Counted from the stretch's first letter, positions 25,561 to 35,204 are shown. The stretch is DNA of 64,000 nucleotides from Pseudomonas sp. N040 (GCF_015637705.1 NZ_JADOBE010000012.1:1-64000), one strand, 5' to 3'. Numbers and translations: made by a program. The notes: generated by a model from the letters alone, not told the origin.

Positions 25561-26415
25561 ATGTCCACTTTGATGCAACTCATTAGCCAGCCGCTGATTC
25601 TGCTCTTTGTTGTCTCGACCATGCTGGGTGTCGGCCTGATGCTCGGCGTCCGCGATATCGCCGCCTCGCTGCAGGATCGGCGCTGGCTTGTGCGTGCCCT
25701 GCTGGCCAATTTCGTGCTGCTGCCGGCGCTGGCATTCGCCGTGGCTCGTCTGCTGCAGCTGGACGTCGTGCTAAGCGCGGCGCTGCTGGTATTGGCGACC
25801 GCCCCCGGCGGCCCGGTGCTGGTCAAGCTGGCCGCGCTGGCCAAGGCGGATCATGCCCTGGCGGTTGGCCTGCTGGTGATCCTGCTGTTGCTGGGCGTCA
25901 TCAGCCAGCCGCTGCTGCTGCCCCTGCTGCTGGACGAGGTCAGCGTGGATGCCGAGGCCATAGTGACGACGCTGATCGCCACAGTGCTGACTCCCTTGAT
26001 CATCGGGCTGGCGCTGCGCGCGCGCCGCGCCAACTGGGCAGCCCGCCTGCAGTTGCCGGTGCAGCGGCTGTCCACCCTCAGCATGTTGCTGATCTGGATC
26101 GTGCTGCCGCTGCAGCACTGGCAGGATCTAGTGGAAATTGCCCGTGGCAATGCCTTCCCGGCCGCCGCTCTGTTCATCGTCCTGGCCGCCACCGGCGGCT
26201 GGCTGCTCGGCGGTCCGCAAGCCGGTCCACGGCAGTTGTTGTCGTTGAGCTGCAGCCAGCCCAACCTGGCCGCCGCGGTGGTGATCGCCAGCGAGAACTT
26301 CAGCGACCCGCGAGTGATGCTGATGCTGCTGGTGGTGATGCTCACCAGCATCCCGATCCTGCTGCCGCTGTGTCTGCTCTACGCCCACATAAAGGGGGCA
26401 GAGGCACTCCGTTAG
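25561..26415 (+). CDS. bile acid:sodium symporter-like membrane protein
   Basis: A 284-residue protein with eight to ten hydrophobic helices, of the BASS/SBF fold: LLANFVLLPALAFAVARLL, then ALLVLATAPGGPVLVKLAALAKADHALAVGLL (the P-G-G kink) and LSLSCSQPNLAAAVVIASENF. Substrate is unknown. The ATG at 25561 directly abuts CGAGGA; an ATG at 25573 would be 12 bases away, so the true start is uncertain by four residues. The gene sits exactly between the two copies of the ptrB 3' end, which suggests that it arrived, or was rearranged, with that duplication. Confidence 0.8.
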   Translation: MSTLMQLISQPLILLFVVSTMLGVGLMLGVRDIAASLQDRRWLVRALLANFVLLPALAFAVARLLQLDVVLSAALLVLATAPGGPVLVKLAALAKADHALAVGLLVILLLLGVISQPLLLPLLLDEVSVDAEAIVTTLIATVLTPLIIGLALRARRANWAARLQLPVQRLSTLSMLLIWIVLPLQHWQDLVEIARGNAFPAAALFIVLAATGGWLLGGPQAGPRQLLSLSCSQPNLAAAVVIASENFSDPRVMLMLLVVMLTSIPILLPLCLLYAHIKGAEALR

Positions 26416-26479
26416 CACTCTTTGCCCTGTTGCAGCGGATCAATAAATAATCACTCCACCCCCTTTGTTCCCCGCGACA

Positions 26480-28549
26480 TTAGCCCGTGGCTTCGCACCG
26501 GGTTAGCTGCTTCCCCAGCACCTTGAGCAGAAAGCTGTACTCCAGCGCTACATCGCGCAGTGCCTGATAACGGCCGCTCATGCCGCCGTGACCGGCTTCG
26601 AGATCAGTTTTCAGCAGCAGCAGGTTGTCGTCGGTCTTGTGGGTGCGCAGTTTGGCCACCCATTTGGCGGCTTCCCAGTACTGCACGCGGCTGTCGTTGT
26701 AGCCGGCGACCACCAGCATGGCCGGGTAGGGCTGGGCGCTGACGTTTTCGTAGGGCGCGTAGGACCGGATGCGCGCATGCACCTCGGGCTGGTTGGGGTC
26801 GCCCCATTCGTCGTATTCGGTGACGGTCAGCGGCAGGTCGGGGTTGAGCATGGTGTTGAGCACGTCGACGAAGGGCACTTCGGCGATCGCGGCGGCGAAC
26901 AGTTCCGGGCGCTGGTTGAGCACGGCGCCGATCAGCAGGCCACCGGCGCTGCCGCCGCTGATGGCCAGTTGGGCCGGGGTGGTGTAGCCGCTGGCGATCA
27001 GGTGTTCGGCGCAGGCGATGAAGTCGCTGAAGCTGTTGTGCTTGTGCTCCAGCTTGCCGGCGCGGTACCAGGCTTCACCGAGTTCGCCGCCGCCGCGCAC
27101 GTGGGCGATGGCGAACACGAAGCCGCGTTCGAGCAGGCTCAGGCGGGCATGGGAGAACCAGGGGTCGAGGCATTCGCCGTAGGCGCCGTAGCCGTAGAGG
27201 TAGAGCGGGGCGGGTGCGCCGGCGGTCAGCACCTCGCGTCTGGCCACCAGGCTGATGGGCACCTGGCTGCCGTCGCTGGCGCTGGCCCAGAGGCGCTGGC
27301 TGACGTAGGCGTCGGGGTCGAACGGGCCGAGTACCGGGGTTTGCTTGAGCACCTGCTGGGCGCCGCTGGCGAGGTCGAGCTGGCGGATCTGCGCCGGGCG
27401 GTTGAGCGCTTCGTAGCGCAGGCGGATCACCGGGCTGTCGAACTCCAGGTGGTCCTGCACCGACAGGCTGTAGGCGGCATCCGGCAGTTGCACGCGGTAG
27501 GCCGGCTGGCCCTGCGGCTGTACCTGGATGATCGGCAGGCCGGCCTCGCGCAGGCTCAGCACGCAGGCGGTGGCGTTGAGGCTGAAACCTTCGAGCATCA
27601 CCTGCGGATCATGGGCGAGCAGTTCGCGCCAGTGCGCTCGTTCGGGCGTTGCTTCGTCTGCTGCGTACAGCGCGAAGTTGATGCCGCTCTGGTTGCTGCG
27701 GATCAGCCAGTGCCACTGGCCATCCAGCTGGCCGTGATCGACATCGTATTCGTGGCCGTCCGCGCGCGGCGCCAGGCAGCGGAACTCGCCGTTCGGGGTG
27801 GCGGCATCCAGCACCCAGGCTTCGCTGGTGGTCTTGCTGGCCAGGTGCAGGATCAGCTGGCGTTCGGAGCTTGCGCGGTAGCAATGCAGGAAGAAACGCC
27901 CGTCGGTTTCCTCGAACACCAGCTCGGCGCTGGGACTGCCGAGGCGGTGGCGATAGAGCTTGTGCGGGCGATGGGTGTCGTCCAGTTCGCCGAAGAACAG
28001 CGTCTGGTTGTCGTTGGCCCAGACCAGGCTGCCGTCGCAGTCGTCGAAGGGCAGGGCCGTGACAGCGCCGCTGGCGAGGTCCTTGACGAACAGCTGGTAG
28101 ATCTCGTCGCCGCTGGTGTCGAGGCTGTAGGCCAGCAGGCGGTGATCGGGGCTGATGCTGAAGGCGCCGAGGGCGAGGAAGCCGCCGGCCGCCAGGGCAT
28201 TGGGATCGAGCAGCAGCTGTTCCTGCGCCGGATCGACGTCCAGGCTGCCATCGGCCGGGCGCGGGCAGCGGTACTGTCGCGGGTATTCGTCGCCGGCACT
28301 GGTGCGCTGGTAGTAGAGCCACGGGCCCCAGGGCGTGGGCAGCGACAGGTCGGTTTCGAGGATGCGGCCCTTGATCTCCGCGAACAGCTGTTCGCGCAGT
28401 TCGGCCTGGCCGGCCAGTTCGGCTTCCAGGTAGGTGTTTTCCGCGCGCAGGTAGGCGAGGACTTCGGCGCTGTCGCGCTGCTCCAGCCAGGCGTAGGGAT
28501 CGGGGCCGCCGACGGTGTGGGCGACAGGGGCGAGCGGGGTATGCGGCAT
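26480..28549 (-). CDS. ptrB: oligopeptidase B (S9 serine peptidase)
   Basis: Cytoplasmic prolyl-oligopeptidase-family enzyme cutting small peptides after Lys or Arg. The 689-residue protein has an N-terminal beta-propeller and a C-terminal hydrolase domain with Ser534 in GGSAGG, Asp619 in GYNDSR and His654 in GHGGMSGR, matching E. coli PtrB spacing. Length is normal apart from ten extra C-terminal residues (QLTRCEATG after VLGK): the TAG present in the duplicated fragment at 25111 reads CAG here, so the original stop was lost. Confidence 0.95.
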   Translation of the reverse strand: MPHTPLAPVAHTVGGPDPYAWLEQRDSAEVLAYLRAENTYLEAELAGQAELREQLFAEIKGRILETDLSLPTPWGPWLYYQRTSAGDEYPRQYRCPRPADGSLDVDPAQEQLLLDPNALAAGGFLALGAFSISPDHRLLAYSLDTSGDEIYQLFVKDLASGAVTALPFDDCDGSLVWANDNQTLFFGELDDTHRPHKLYRHRLGSPSAELVFEETDGRFFLHCYRASSERQLILHLASKTTSEAWVLDAATPNGEFRCLAPRADGHEYDVDHGQLDGQWHWLIRSNQSGINFALYAADEATPERAHWRELLAHDPQVMLEGFSLNATACVLSLREAGLPIIQVQPQGQPAYRVQLPDAAYSLSVQDHLEFDSPVIRLRYEALNRPAQIRQLDLASGAQQVLKQTPVLGPFDPDAYVSQRLWASASDGSQVPISLVARREVLTAGAPAPLYLYGYGAYGECLDPWFSHARLSLLERGFVFAIAHVRGGGELGEAWYRAGKLEHKHNSFSDFIACAEHLIASGYTTPAQLAISGGSAGGLLIGAVLNQRPELFAAAIAEVPFVDVLNTMLNPDLPLTVTEYDEWGDPNQPEVHARIRSYAPYENVSAQPYPAMLVVAGYNDSRVQYWEAAKWVAKLRTHKTDDNLLLLKTDLEAGHGGMSGRYQALRDVALEYSFLLKVLGKQLTRCEATG

Positions 28550-28650
28550 GGGGGGATTCTCTGGGGCGGCAGGCCGCTGGCCGGGGGAGGCCGTGGCGGG
28601 GAAAAGTCGTTATGATAAGCGCCCCCCTGTCAGCCCTGCCATCGACCATC

Positions 28651-29118
28651 ATGACCGAAAACGATTATCTGCTTGCCTGGGGCGCCTACGCCTTCGCTGC
28701 CCTGGGTTGCCTGCTGGTGTGGTGCCTGATGACCGGCTGGATGTGGCGCTGGTTGCGCGAGCCGTTGCGGCTGCTGGTGCTGGTGCTGCTGTGCACCCCG
28801 ACCGTGGTCGACCCGGGCAAGGATGCGTTTGCCCCGGCGATCGCCATCGCCGCGATGGACCTGTTGCTGGACGTGGGCAACAACGCCTGGCGCGCGGTGG
28901 CCGACCTGGCCACCTACGGGATGATCGCCTTCGTCCTCTACCTGCTGTTCGCGCTGCTGCGCTGGTTGGTCGAGCGCAGCCTCAAGCGCCGCCGCCAGCC
29001 GTCGGGGGCTGCCAAGGCCACGGCTGGGGAGGCAACCCTGCGGCAGATCATGGCCCAGGGCGAGACCCGGATCGACGCCCAGGGCGAGCGCCGCCTGCGC
29101 AGCGAACCGCGGTTGTAG
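28651..29118 (+). CDS. small inner-membrane protein, unknown
   Basis: A 155-residue protein with three hydrophobic segments (about 8-27, 36-52 and 85-106) and a hydrophilic, basic tail (LRQIMAQGETRIDAQGERRLRSEPRL). Membrane proteins of this kind are encoded beside ptrB in other pseudomonads, as far as I recall. No function can be given. The start MTENDYLL was chosen over one 13 codons upstream because it matches the usual length. It diverges from ptrB. Confidence 0.7.
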   Translation: MTENDYLLAWGAYAFAALGCLLVWCLMTGWMWRWLREPLRLLVLVLLCTPTVVDPGKDAFAPAIAIAAMDLLLDVGNNAWRAVADLATYGMIAFVLYLLFALLRWLVERSLKRRRQPSGAAKATAGEATLRQIMAQGETRIDAQGERRLRSEPRL

Positions 29119-29155
29119 GCTGCTCGACGCAGGTCGCAAGAGTGTGGGATGACTT

Positions 29156-29420
29156 GATGGGTATCGCTGCGCTCAACCCATCCTACGGTCCTGAGCCATG
29201 GCAGCAGGCTGCTCGCCGCAGTCCGTAGGATGGGTTGAGGCGCATGCGCCGATACCCATCGGGGGGCTTGATGGGTATCGCTGCGCTCAACCCATCCTAC
29301 GGTCCTGAGCCATGGCTGCTGGCTGCTCGCGGCAGTCCGCAGGCTGGGTTGTGGCGCATGCGCCGATACCCATCGCGGGGTGGCTAGATGGGTATCGCTG
29401 CGCTCAACCCATCCTACGGC
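29156..29420. repeat. tandem array of GATGGGTATCG...TCCTACGG units
   Basis: Units of about 115 bp start at 29156, 29270 and 29387. Each opens GATGGGTATCGCTGCGCTCA and continues ACCCATCCTACGG; the first two close with the mirrored GTAGGATGGGTTG...CGATACCCATC, so every unit is itself a large palindrome. The third is partial. It fills the gap between two convergent genes. Confidence 0.88.
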
Positions 29421-29445
29421 TTCGAGCCCGCTGCGGGCGCTGTTC

Positions 29446-30630
29446 TCAGCAGACCTCGAACAAGCCGGCGGCGCCCATGCCGCCACCGATGCACATGGTC
29501 ACTACCACGTACTTGACGCCGCGGCGCTGGCCTTCGATCAGCGCGTGGCCGACCAGGCGTGCGCCGGTCATGCCATAGGGGTGGCCGATGGAGATGCCGC
29601 CGCCGTTGACGTTGTAGCGCTCGGGGTCGATGCCGAGGAAGTCGCGGCAGTACAGGGCCTGCACGGCAAAGGCTTCGTTGAGTTCCCAGAGGCCGATGTC
29701 ATCGATCTTCAGGCCGTGCTGCTTGAGCAGTTTGGGGATCGCGTAGATCGGCCCGATGCCCATTTCTTCCGGGGCATTTCCGGCCACCGCGATGCCGCGA
29801 TAGAGGCCCAGCGGGGCCAGGCCGCGCTGCTCGGCGAGCTTGCGCTCCATGACGATGCAGGCCGAGGCGCCGTCGGACAGCTGGCTGGCATTGCCGCCGG
29901 TGATGCAGCCGCCCTCGATGACCGGCTTGAGGCTGGCCAGGCCGGCCAGGGTGGTGTCGGCGCGGTTGCCTTCATCCTTGCTCAGGGTGACTTCCTGGTA
30001 GCTGACTTCCCTGGTTTCCTTGTTGACCAGCGCCATCTGCGCGGTGATCGGCACGATTTCCTGGTCGAGCCGGCCGGCGGCCTGGGCTGCCGCGGTGCGC
30101 TGCTGCGAGAGCAGGGAATAGGCGTCCTGGGCCTCGCGGCTGATGCCGAACTTCCTGGCCAGGTTCTCCGCGGTCAGCAGCATGGGCATGTAGGCGTGCG
30201 GGGCGAACTTCTCGACGTTTGGATCCTTCTCGCGCGAGGTCCACTCGAAGTAGGGCGTCTGCACCGCGGAAATGTTGTCCTGGCCGCCGGCGGCGACGAT
30301 CTGCATGCCGTCGACGATGATCTGCTTGGCCGCCATGCCGATCGCCATCAGGCCGGAGGAGCACTGGCGGTCGACCGTCTGCGCGCCGGCGCTGTAGGGA
30401 ATCCCCGCGGCCAGCGAGGCGTTGCGGGCGATGTTCATCCCGGCGGTGCCGGCGGCCAGCACGGTGCCGACGATCACATCCTCGATCTCCGCGCCGTCGA
30501 CCCCGGCACGCTGGACCGCGTGGCTGAGCGCGTGGCCCATCATGGTCGGCGACTTGATGTTGTTCAGCGAACCGCGGAAGGCGCGGCCGATGCCGGTGCG
30601 CGCGGTGGAAACGATGACGGCTTCTTTCAT
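29446..30630 (-). CDS. acetyl-CoA C-acyltransferase (thiolase)
   Basis: A 394-residue thiolase that cleaves or forms 3-ketoacyl-CoA. The acyl-accepting Cys90 is in VDRQCSSG. The other active-site blocks are [23 protein letters not shown] and [13 protein letters not shown]. It resembles the degradative FadA-like thiolases used with acyl-CoA dehydrogenase and hydratase systems. No beta-oxidation partner is adjacent. Divergent from YafJ. Confidence 0.92.
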   Translation of the reverse strand: MKEAVIVSTARTGIGRAFRGSLNNIKSPTMMGHALSHAVQRAGVDGAEIEDVIVGTVLAAGTAGMNIARNASLAAGIPYSAGAQTVDRQCSSGLMAIGMAAKQIIVDGMQIVAAGGQDNISAVQTPYFEWTSREKDPNVEKFAPHAYMPMLLTAENLARKFGISREAQDAYSLLSQQRTAAAQAAGRLDQEIVPITAQMALVNKETREVSYQEVTLSKDEGNRADTTLAGLASLKPVIEGGCITGGNASQLSDGASACIVMERKLAEQRGLAPLGLYRGIAVAGNAPEEMGIGPIYAIPKLLKQHGLKIDDIGLWELNEAFAVQALYCRDFLGIDPERYNVNGGGISIGHPYGMTGARLVGHALIEGQRRGVKYVVVTMCIGGGMGAAGLFEVC

Positions 30631-30851
30631 CTGGATGGCTCCTGGGGGTTGATGGCCAATGGTCGCCGCAGTGCCGGCCGGCGCGCAATAGTCGTTCTGC
30701 CAGCCGAACTGCGGCGCGGGGCTTGCCTGCGCCGCGCAAGCTGTTCAGCATGCACGCTTGAGCCAGGCGGACGCCATGAGGCAGTGCGTGTTCTGCGGCA
30801 TAACCGCCGGCTGCCAGCCCGCGCAATGCCTTGCCGGCCCAGGAGTGACGC

Positions 30852-31640
30852 ATGTGTGAATTGCTCGGCATGAGTGCCAACGTTCCAACCGATATCGTGT
30901 TCAGCTTCACCGGCCTGATGCAGCGCGGCGGGCGCACCGGCCCGCACCGCGACGGCTGGGGCATCGCCTTCTACGAGGGGCGCGGCCTGCGCCTGTTCCA
31001 GGACCCGGCGGCGAGCAGCGAGTCGGAAGTCGCGCGGCTGGTGCAGCGCTACCCGATCAAGAGCCAGACGGTAATCGGGCATATCCGCCAGGCCAATGTC
31101 GGCAAGGTCAGCCTGGCCAACACGCATCCCTTCGTCCGCGAGTTGTGGGGGCGCAACTGGTGCTTTGCGCACAACGGCCAGCTGGCGGATTTCCAGCCGG
31201 CGCCGGGGTTCTACCGGGCGGTCGGCGACACCGACAGCGAAACGGCCTTCTGCGACCTGCTCAACCGTGTGCGGCTGGCCTTTCCCGAACCGGTGCCGGT
31301 GGAGCAATTGCTGCCGGTGCTGGTCGATAGCTGCGCGGGCTACCGTGGCCACGGTGTGTTCAACTGCCTGCTCAGCGATGGCGACTGGCTGTTCAGCTTC
31401 TGCTCCAGCAAGCTGGCCTGCATCACCCGCCGCGCGCCCTTCGGCGCGGCGCAGCTCAAGGATGCCGAACTGACCGTGGACTTCCATGCAGAAACCACAC
31501 CGACCGATGTGGTCACGGTGCTGGCCACTGAAGCCCTTACCGCCAACGAGCCGTGGACGCTGTACCAGCCTGGCGAATGGCGCCTGTGGCGCGGCGGCGA
31601 GTGCCTGGCCGAGGGCCGGGCCACCCGCGCGCCGGCTTGA
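30852..31640 (+). CDS. yafJ: class II glutamine amidotransferase, YafJ
   Basis: A 262-residue Ntn-type glutamine amidotransferase domain. The nucleophile Cys2 follows the initiator Met (MCELLGMS). Other motifs: RGGRTGPHRDGWGIAFY, IGHIRQANVGKV, NTHPFVRE and FAHNGQL. YafJ homologues carry only the amidotransferase domain and their acceptor is unknown. A cleaved N-terminus is required to expose Cys2. Length is normal. Confidence 0.9.
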   Translation: MCELLGMSANVPTDIVFSFTGLMQRGGRTGPHRDGWGIAFYEGRGLRLFQDPAASSESEVARLVQRYPIKSQTVIGHIRQANVGKVSLANTHPFVRELWGRNWCFAHNGQLADFQPAPGFYRAVGDTDSETAFCDLLNRVRLAFPEPVPVEQLLPVLVDSCAGYRGHGVFNCLLSDGDWLFSFCSSKLACITRRAPFGAAQLKDAELTVDFHAETTPTDVVTVLATEALTANEPWTLYQPGEWRLWRGGECLAEGRATRAPA

Positions 31641-31724
31641 TGCCGCGGCCTGAGCGGGGCTGCCGGACAGCCGCGATACCCAGCCTGCGACCTGCGTCAA
31701 ACAGCCTGCAGCCACGGCTCGGAA

Positions 31725-31929
31725 CCGTAGGATGGGTTGAGCACAGCGATACCCATCAAGCCACCCTCGATGGGTATCGGCGCAAGCGCCTCAACCCATC
31801 CTACGACTTGCGCCGAGCAGCCAGCAGCCAGCAGCCGCGGCTCAGACCCGTAGGATGGGTTGAGCACAGCGATACCCATCAAGCCACCCCCGCTGGGTAT
31901 CGGCGCAAGCGCCGCAACCCAGCCTGCGG
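31725..31929. repeat. tandem palindromic GTAGGATGGGTT units
   Basis: Two units spaced 123 bp start at 31725 and 31848: CCGTAGGATGGGTTGAGCAC, then a palindromic centre, then the mirrored GGGTATCGGCGCAAGCGCC and ACCCA(T/G)CCT(A/G)CG. They are related to the array at 29156-29420 in inverse order. Together the arrays bracket the thiolase-yafJ gene pair. No gene is seen in 31641-32050. Confidence 0.88.
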
Positions 31930-32062
31930 TCTGCTGCAGGCATGGTTCAGGATCGCCGGCTGGGTTGCCTATAGTGTTTCTACAGGTTCGGCCAGCACGG
32001 CAGGCCGGATCAACCCCGGCGCACGCCGGCCTTGGCTTGCCGCCGCTGTTCAGGAGTAGGTG

Positions 32063-33088
32063 ATGAAGACGGTCTTTTGCCCAGCCTGGCTGGCTGCGCT
32101 GGCACTGCTGGGCCTGGCGCCCGGCCCGCTACTGCTGGCGGCCGAGGCCCCCACGCTGGTGACCGCGCAGAATTTCATCCGCGCCGAAACCGACCGCATG
32201 TTCTTCGGCATTGCGCGCCAGGCCGGCGGGGTCAACCAGTTCTACCACTACCGCAAGCCCACGCCGCTCGACCAGCAGAGCGTGGTGCGGATGAACCGCG
32301 ACACCCTGTACTCGATGGCGGTGGTCGATACCCGCCGGGGCGCGAGCATCCGCGTGCCGGAATTGCCGGGTGATCGCTACGTCTCGGTGTACCTGGTGGA
32401 CAACGATCACTACGTCCCCCGGGTCATCTACAGCGCCGGCGTGCACCCGCTGCCCAGCGCTACGCGCTACCTGGGGGTGGCGGTGCGCATCCAGCTGCAC
32501 GAACCGGATGACCCCAGGGAGATCGCGCTGGTCAACAGCCTGCAGGACCAGTTCGTCATCCAGGCCGGTAGCGCCGAGCCGCTGCCGCCGCTGCGCTGGG
32601 ACATGCCCTCGCTGGACCGCCTGCGCGCCCAGTACGAACAGGACGCCCGCCAGTACCCGAGCTGGAAGGGCATGCAGGGCCCGCGCGGCAAGGTCAATGA
32701 AAAGACCCGGCACATCGCCGCGGCGGCGGCCTGGGGGCTGTTCCCGGAGCGCGATGCCACCTACCTCAACTACAACGGCGGCTTCAATGCCGAGCGCTGC
32801 TACACGGCGACTTACCAGATCCCGGAAAACCGCGCGTTCTGGTCCATCACCCTGTACGGCAAGGACGGCTTCATGCAGCACGAGAACAGCCTGCTCAACG
32901 CCAGCAACGTGGTGCTTGATCCGGATGGCGGCTTCACCGCCTATTTCGGTTCGCGCGAAGTGTGTGGCGAGGTGCCGAACCGCCTGGATACCAGCGACGG
33001 CTGGAATTTCCTGATGCGCATCTATCGCCCCGGCCCGTCGGTGCTGGACGGGCGCTACCAGTTGCCGGCGGTGCGGCCGGTCGAGTAG
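32063..33088 (+). CDS. secreted DUF1254/DUF1214 protein
   Basis: A 341-residue exported protein with the signal peptide MKTVFCPAWLAALALLGLAPGPLLLAAEA. DUF1254 spans about 35-150 (FNxFYHYRKPTPLDQQSVVRMNRDTLYSMAVVD), and DUF1214 follows near the C-terminus (NGGFNAERCYTATYQIPENRAFWSITLYGKDGFM). Function of the family is not established. The ATG at 32063 follows AGGAG; a GTG three bases upstream is possible. Followed by a REP and a TetR gene. Confidence 0.85.
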   Translation: MKTVFCPAWLAALALLGLAPGPLLLAAEAPTLVTAQNFIRAETDRMFFGIARQAGGVNQFYHYRKPTPLDQQSVVRMNRDTLYSMAVVDTRRGASIRVPELPGDRYVSVYLVDNDHYVPRVIYSAGVHPLPSATRYLGVAVRIQLHEPDDPREIALVNSLQDQFVIQAGSAEPLPPLRWDMPSLDRLRAQYEQDARQYPSWKGMQGPRGKVNEKTRHIAAAAAWGLFPERDATYLNYNGGFNAERCYTATYQIPENRAFWSITLYGKDGFMQHENSLLNASNVVLDPDGGFTAYFGSREVCGEVPNRLDTSDGWNFLMRIYRPGPSVLDGRYQLPAVRPVE

Positions 33089-33107
33089 CCCTGCGGCTTT
33101 CCCCTTG

Positions 33108-33135
33108 CCGTAGGCGCGTCGCCCCCGGCGCGAGC
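33108..33135. repeat. REP sequence
   Basis: CCGTAGGCGCGTCGCCCCCGGCGCGAGC, a degenerate copy of the GTAGGAGC REP unit, 20 bp after the DUF1254 gene. Confidence 0.7.
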
Positions 33136-33289
33136 TTTGGCGCCACTCCTGCACAGCATCAAGGGCAGTCCCGCATCGGCGCCTGGCGACAGCAGGCCGC
33201 CGCGGCGCTTTTGCCAGGAAAGCCAGACCGCAGCGCACGCGCAGGCTAGAATGGGCCAAAGGTCAATTGCCGAGAAGCCGAGTCAACCC

Positions 33290-33910
33290 ATGTTCAGCCC
33301 CGAGAACACATTTCTGGACCGCGCCCGTTATCCCAAGGGGCGCAAAACCTTGCAGGCGATTCTGGATGCCACCTATGAGCTGATCATCGCCGAGGGGCCG
33401 ACCGCGGCTTCGCAGAAAGCCATTGCCGAGCGTGCCAACGTCACGCAGAGCGCGGTGCGCCATTACTTTCCGACCAAGGAAGACCTGCTGGTGGCGTTCT
33501 TCTCCACCGGCATCGAGCGCTTGCAAAGCCTGCTCCGGGCCAAGCTGGCGGAAGTCTGCGTCGACCCGCGCAGGCAGTTGCTGGAAATCGCCGCGCTGCA
33601 CTACTCGCGGATCAGCGAAGTGGACAATGCGCTGTTCTTCGAGACCATGGCGTTCTGGCGGCGCAACCCGCAGTACAGCGAAATCCGTGACCGCTGGTAC
33701 GCGGACATGTGCCGCTGCTACCAGCAGCTGATCCAGCAGATGCATCCGGACTGGGCGGAGACGCGCTGCGTCGAGGCGGCCTTCCAGGTACTGACGCTGA
33801 TCCTCGGCGGCTGGGTCACCGCCGGCCATTCGCGGCCGATGTACAAGGAACGCACGCAGGCAGAGCTCACCGCGGCCTTGCTGCGCGGCGTCGAGCGGCT
33901 GATCGACTAG
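33290..33910 (+). CDS. TetR-family regulator, paralogue 1
   Basis: A 206-residue repressor-type protein: N-terminal TetR helix-turn-helix (TLQAILDATYELIIAEGPTAASQKAIAERANVTQSAVRHYFPTKEDLL) and an all-helical ligand domain. It is roughly 65-70 percent identical by eye to the TetR protein at 46112-46783, sharing GIERLQSLL, AFWRRxPxY, QVLTLILGGW and GVERLID. Start is either 33290 or the Met at 33251. Since its paralogue sits inside the sulfur-linked island, it may respond to the same or a related effector. Confidence 0.87.
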   Translation: MFSPENTFLDRARYPKGRKTLQAILDATYELIIAEGPTAASQKAIAERANVTQSAVRHYFPTKEDLLVAFFSTGIERLQSLLRAKLAEVCVDPRRQLLEIAALHYSRISEVDNALFFETMAFWRRNPQYSEIRDRWYADMCRCYQQLIQQMHPDWAETRCVEAAFQVLTLILGGWVTAGHSRPMYKERTQAELTAALLRGVERLID

Positions 33911-33956
33911 TGATCCGACACATTTATCCCTGATCTGCGCAACAGGCGAGGCCTGC

Positions 33957-34093
33957 GTAGGGTGGTGTCAGGCCGCAGGCCGTAACCCACCACGCCGGTC
34001 ATAAGGCCGGCCGCTGTGGCGGTAAACGCAAGATCAACAACCGGATGCCCCTGGCATCCATGGTGGGTTACGCCACGGGCTAACCCACCCTAT
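33957..34093. repeat. palindromic GTAGGGTGGNTT element, left of epoxide hydrolase
   Basis: Begins GTAGGGTGGTGTCAGGCCGC and ends with the mirrored CGGGCTAACCCACCCTA, with an inner mirrored pair GTAACCCACCA / TGGTGGGTTAC. A structurally equal element lies at 35205-35317. Non-coding, MITE-like. Confidence 0.82.
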
Positions 34094-34168
34094 GACATCA
34101 CGCTTAATTCGTGCCTGATCAATAGTGGTGCCCCGCAGGCCCGTCGGGCCAGGCGGGTGCAGGGTGTT

Positions 34169-35170
34169 TCAGAGCCCGGCGAGGAATTCCAGCAACAGCT
34201 GGTTGACCCTCTCCGGGCGCTCTTCCGCGGCGCTGTGGCCAACCCCGTCGAGCAGTACCTTCTGCCGCAGGCCGGGCATATGGCTTTCCAGTTTCCCGAA
34301 GTTGGCCATGAACAGCTCGGCCGCCGGGTCGGCCGCACCGCCGATGAACAGGCTCGGCTGCTGCACCTTGAGGCCGTCGGCGAAGGCGCTCAGCGCCCAG
34401 TTGCGGTCGCGTGCCGCGTAGTGGCTCAACGGCGCGGCAAAGCCCTTGCGGGCGTACTCCCCGACGTAATAGTCAATGGCCGTGTCGCTCAGCCAGGCCG
34501 GGAACTGCGCCGGGTCGCACACCGTATCCATGAACTGCTCATCCGTACCGATGAACAGGCGCCAGCGCTCGGCGCCGACGGCATCGCCGGAAATCGAGTA
34601 GTAGGTGCTGCGCAGGGTCTTGCGGATGTCGGCGTCCATCTCGGCGGTGGCTGCGCCACTGGCGAAATGCGCCTGGTAGAAGCGCTTGCCGGTCTTGTCC
34701 TGCAGCATTTGCCACTGGGCGCTCGGGCGCTGTGCCTCGCGCGGGGTGACCGGGGTATTGAGCAGGCCGACGGCGCGGAACAGGTCCGGACGCAGTTGCG
34801 CGGCGGCATAGGCCACCCAGGCGCCGAGGTCGTGGCCGATGATCACCGCGGAGGTTTCGCCCAGCTGCTGCATCAGCCCCACCAGATCGCCGACGCAATT
34901 GAGCATGTTGCAGGCCTCGGCCGTGGCCGGGCACTCGCTCTGGCCGAAGCCGCGGATGTCCGGCGCCACCACCCGGTAGCCGGCAGCGGCCAGGGCGCGG
35001 ATCTGCCGGCGCCACATGTACCAGAGGTAGGGGAAGCCGTGCAGCAGGATCACCAGCGGGCCCTGGCCTTCTTCCACATAGTGCAGGTCGATGCCGTTGG
35101 TCTGGGCGAAGTGATGGGCAAAGCCCTGGGGATCATCGAGGCGGGCATCAAGCGGCGGGTTGTTCGGCAT
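34169..35170 (-). CDS. alpha/beta hydrolase, epoxide hydrolase-like
   Basis: A 333-residue hydrolase. The oxyanion motif is HGFPYLWYMWRRQI (44-57), the nucleophile Asp114 lies in IGHDLGAW, and the final His is in LDGVGHSAAEERPERV. The Asp nucleophile and HGFP motif fit soluble epoxide hydrolases, which open epoxides to diols; haloalkane dehalogenases share the fold but lack this HGFPxxW pattern. The start at 35170 (MPNNPPLDARLDD) suits the family. It lies between two palindromic elements and next to the TauD gene; it may act on an oxygenase product of the island. Confidence 0.85.
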   Translation of the reverse strand: MPNNPPLDARLDDPQGFAHHFAQTNGIDLHYVEEGQGPLVILLHGFPYLWYMWRRQIRALAAAGYRVVAPDIRGFGQSECPATAEACNMLNCVGDLVGLMQQLGETSAVIIGHDLGAWVAYAAAQLRPDLFRAVGLLNTPVTPREAQRPSAQWQMLQDKTGKRFYQAHFASGAATAEMDADIRKTLRSTYYSISGDAVGAERWRLFIGTDEQFMDTVCDPAQFPAWLSDTAIDYYVGEYARKGFAAPLSHYAARDRNWALSAFADGLKVQQPSLFIGGAADPAAELFMANFGKLESHMPGLRQKVLLDGVGHSAAEERPERVNQLLLEFLAGL

Positions 35171-35204
35171 GGCGGTGTTCCTGCATGGGGTGAGTTGAGC
35201 TTCT

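Noticed and set aside
26588..28615. 675-codon open frame opposite ptrB
   Set aside because: PtrB on the other strand has its full catalytic triad and normal length; the plus frame is its shadow.
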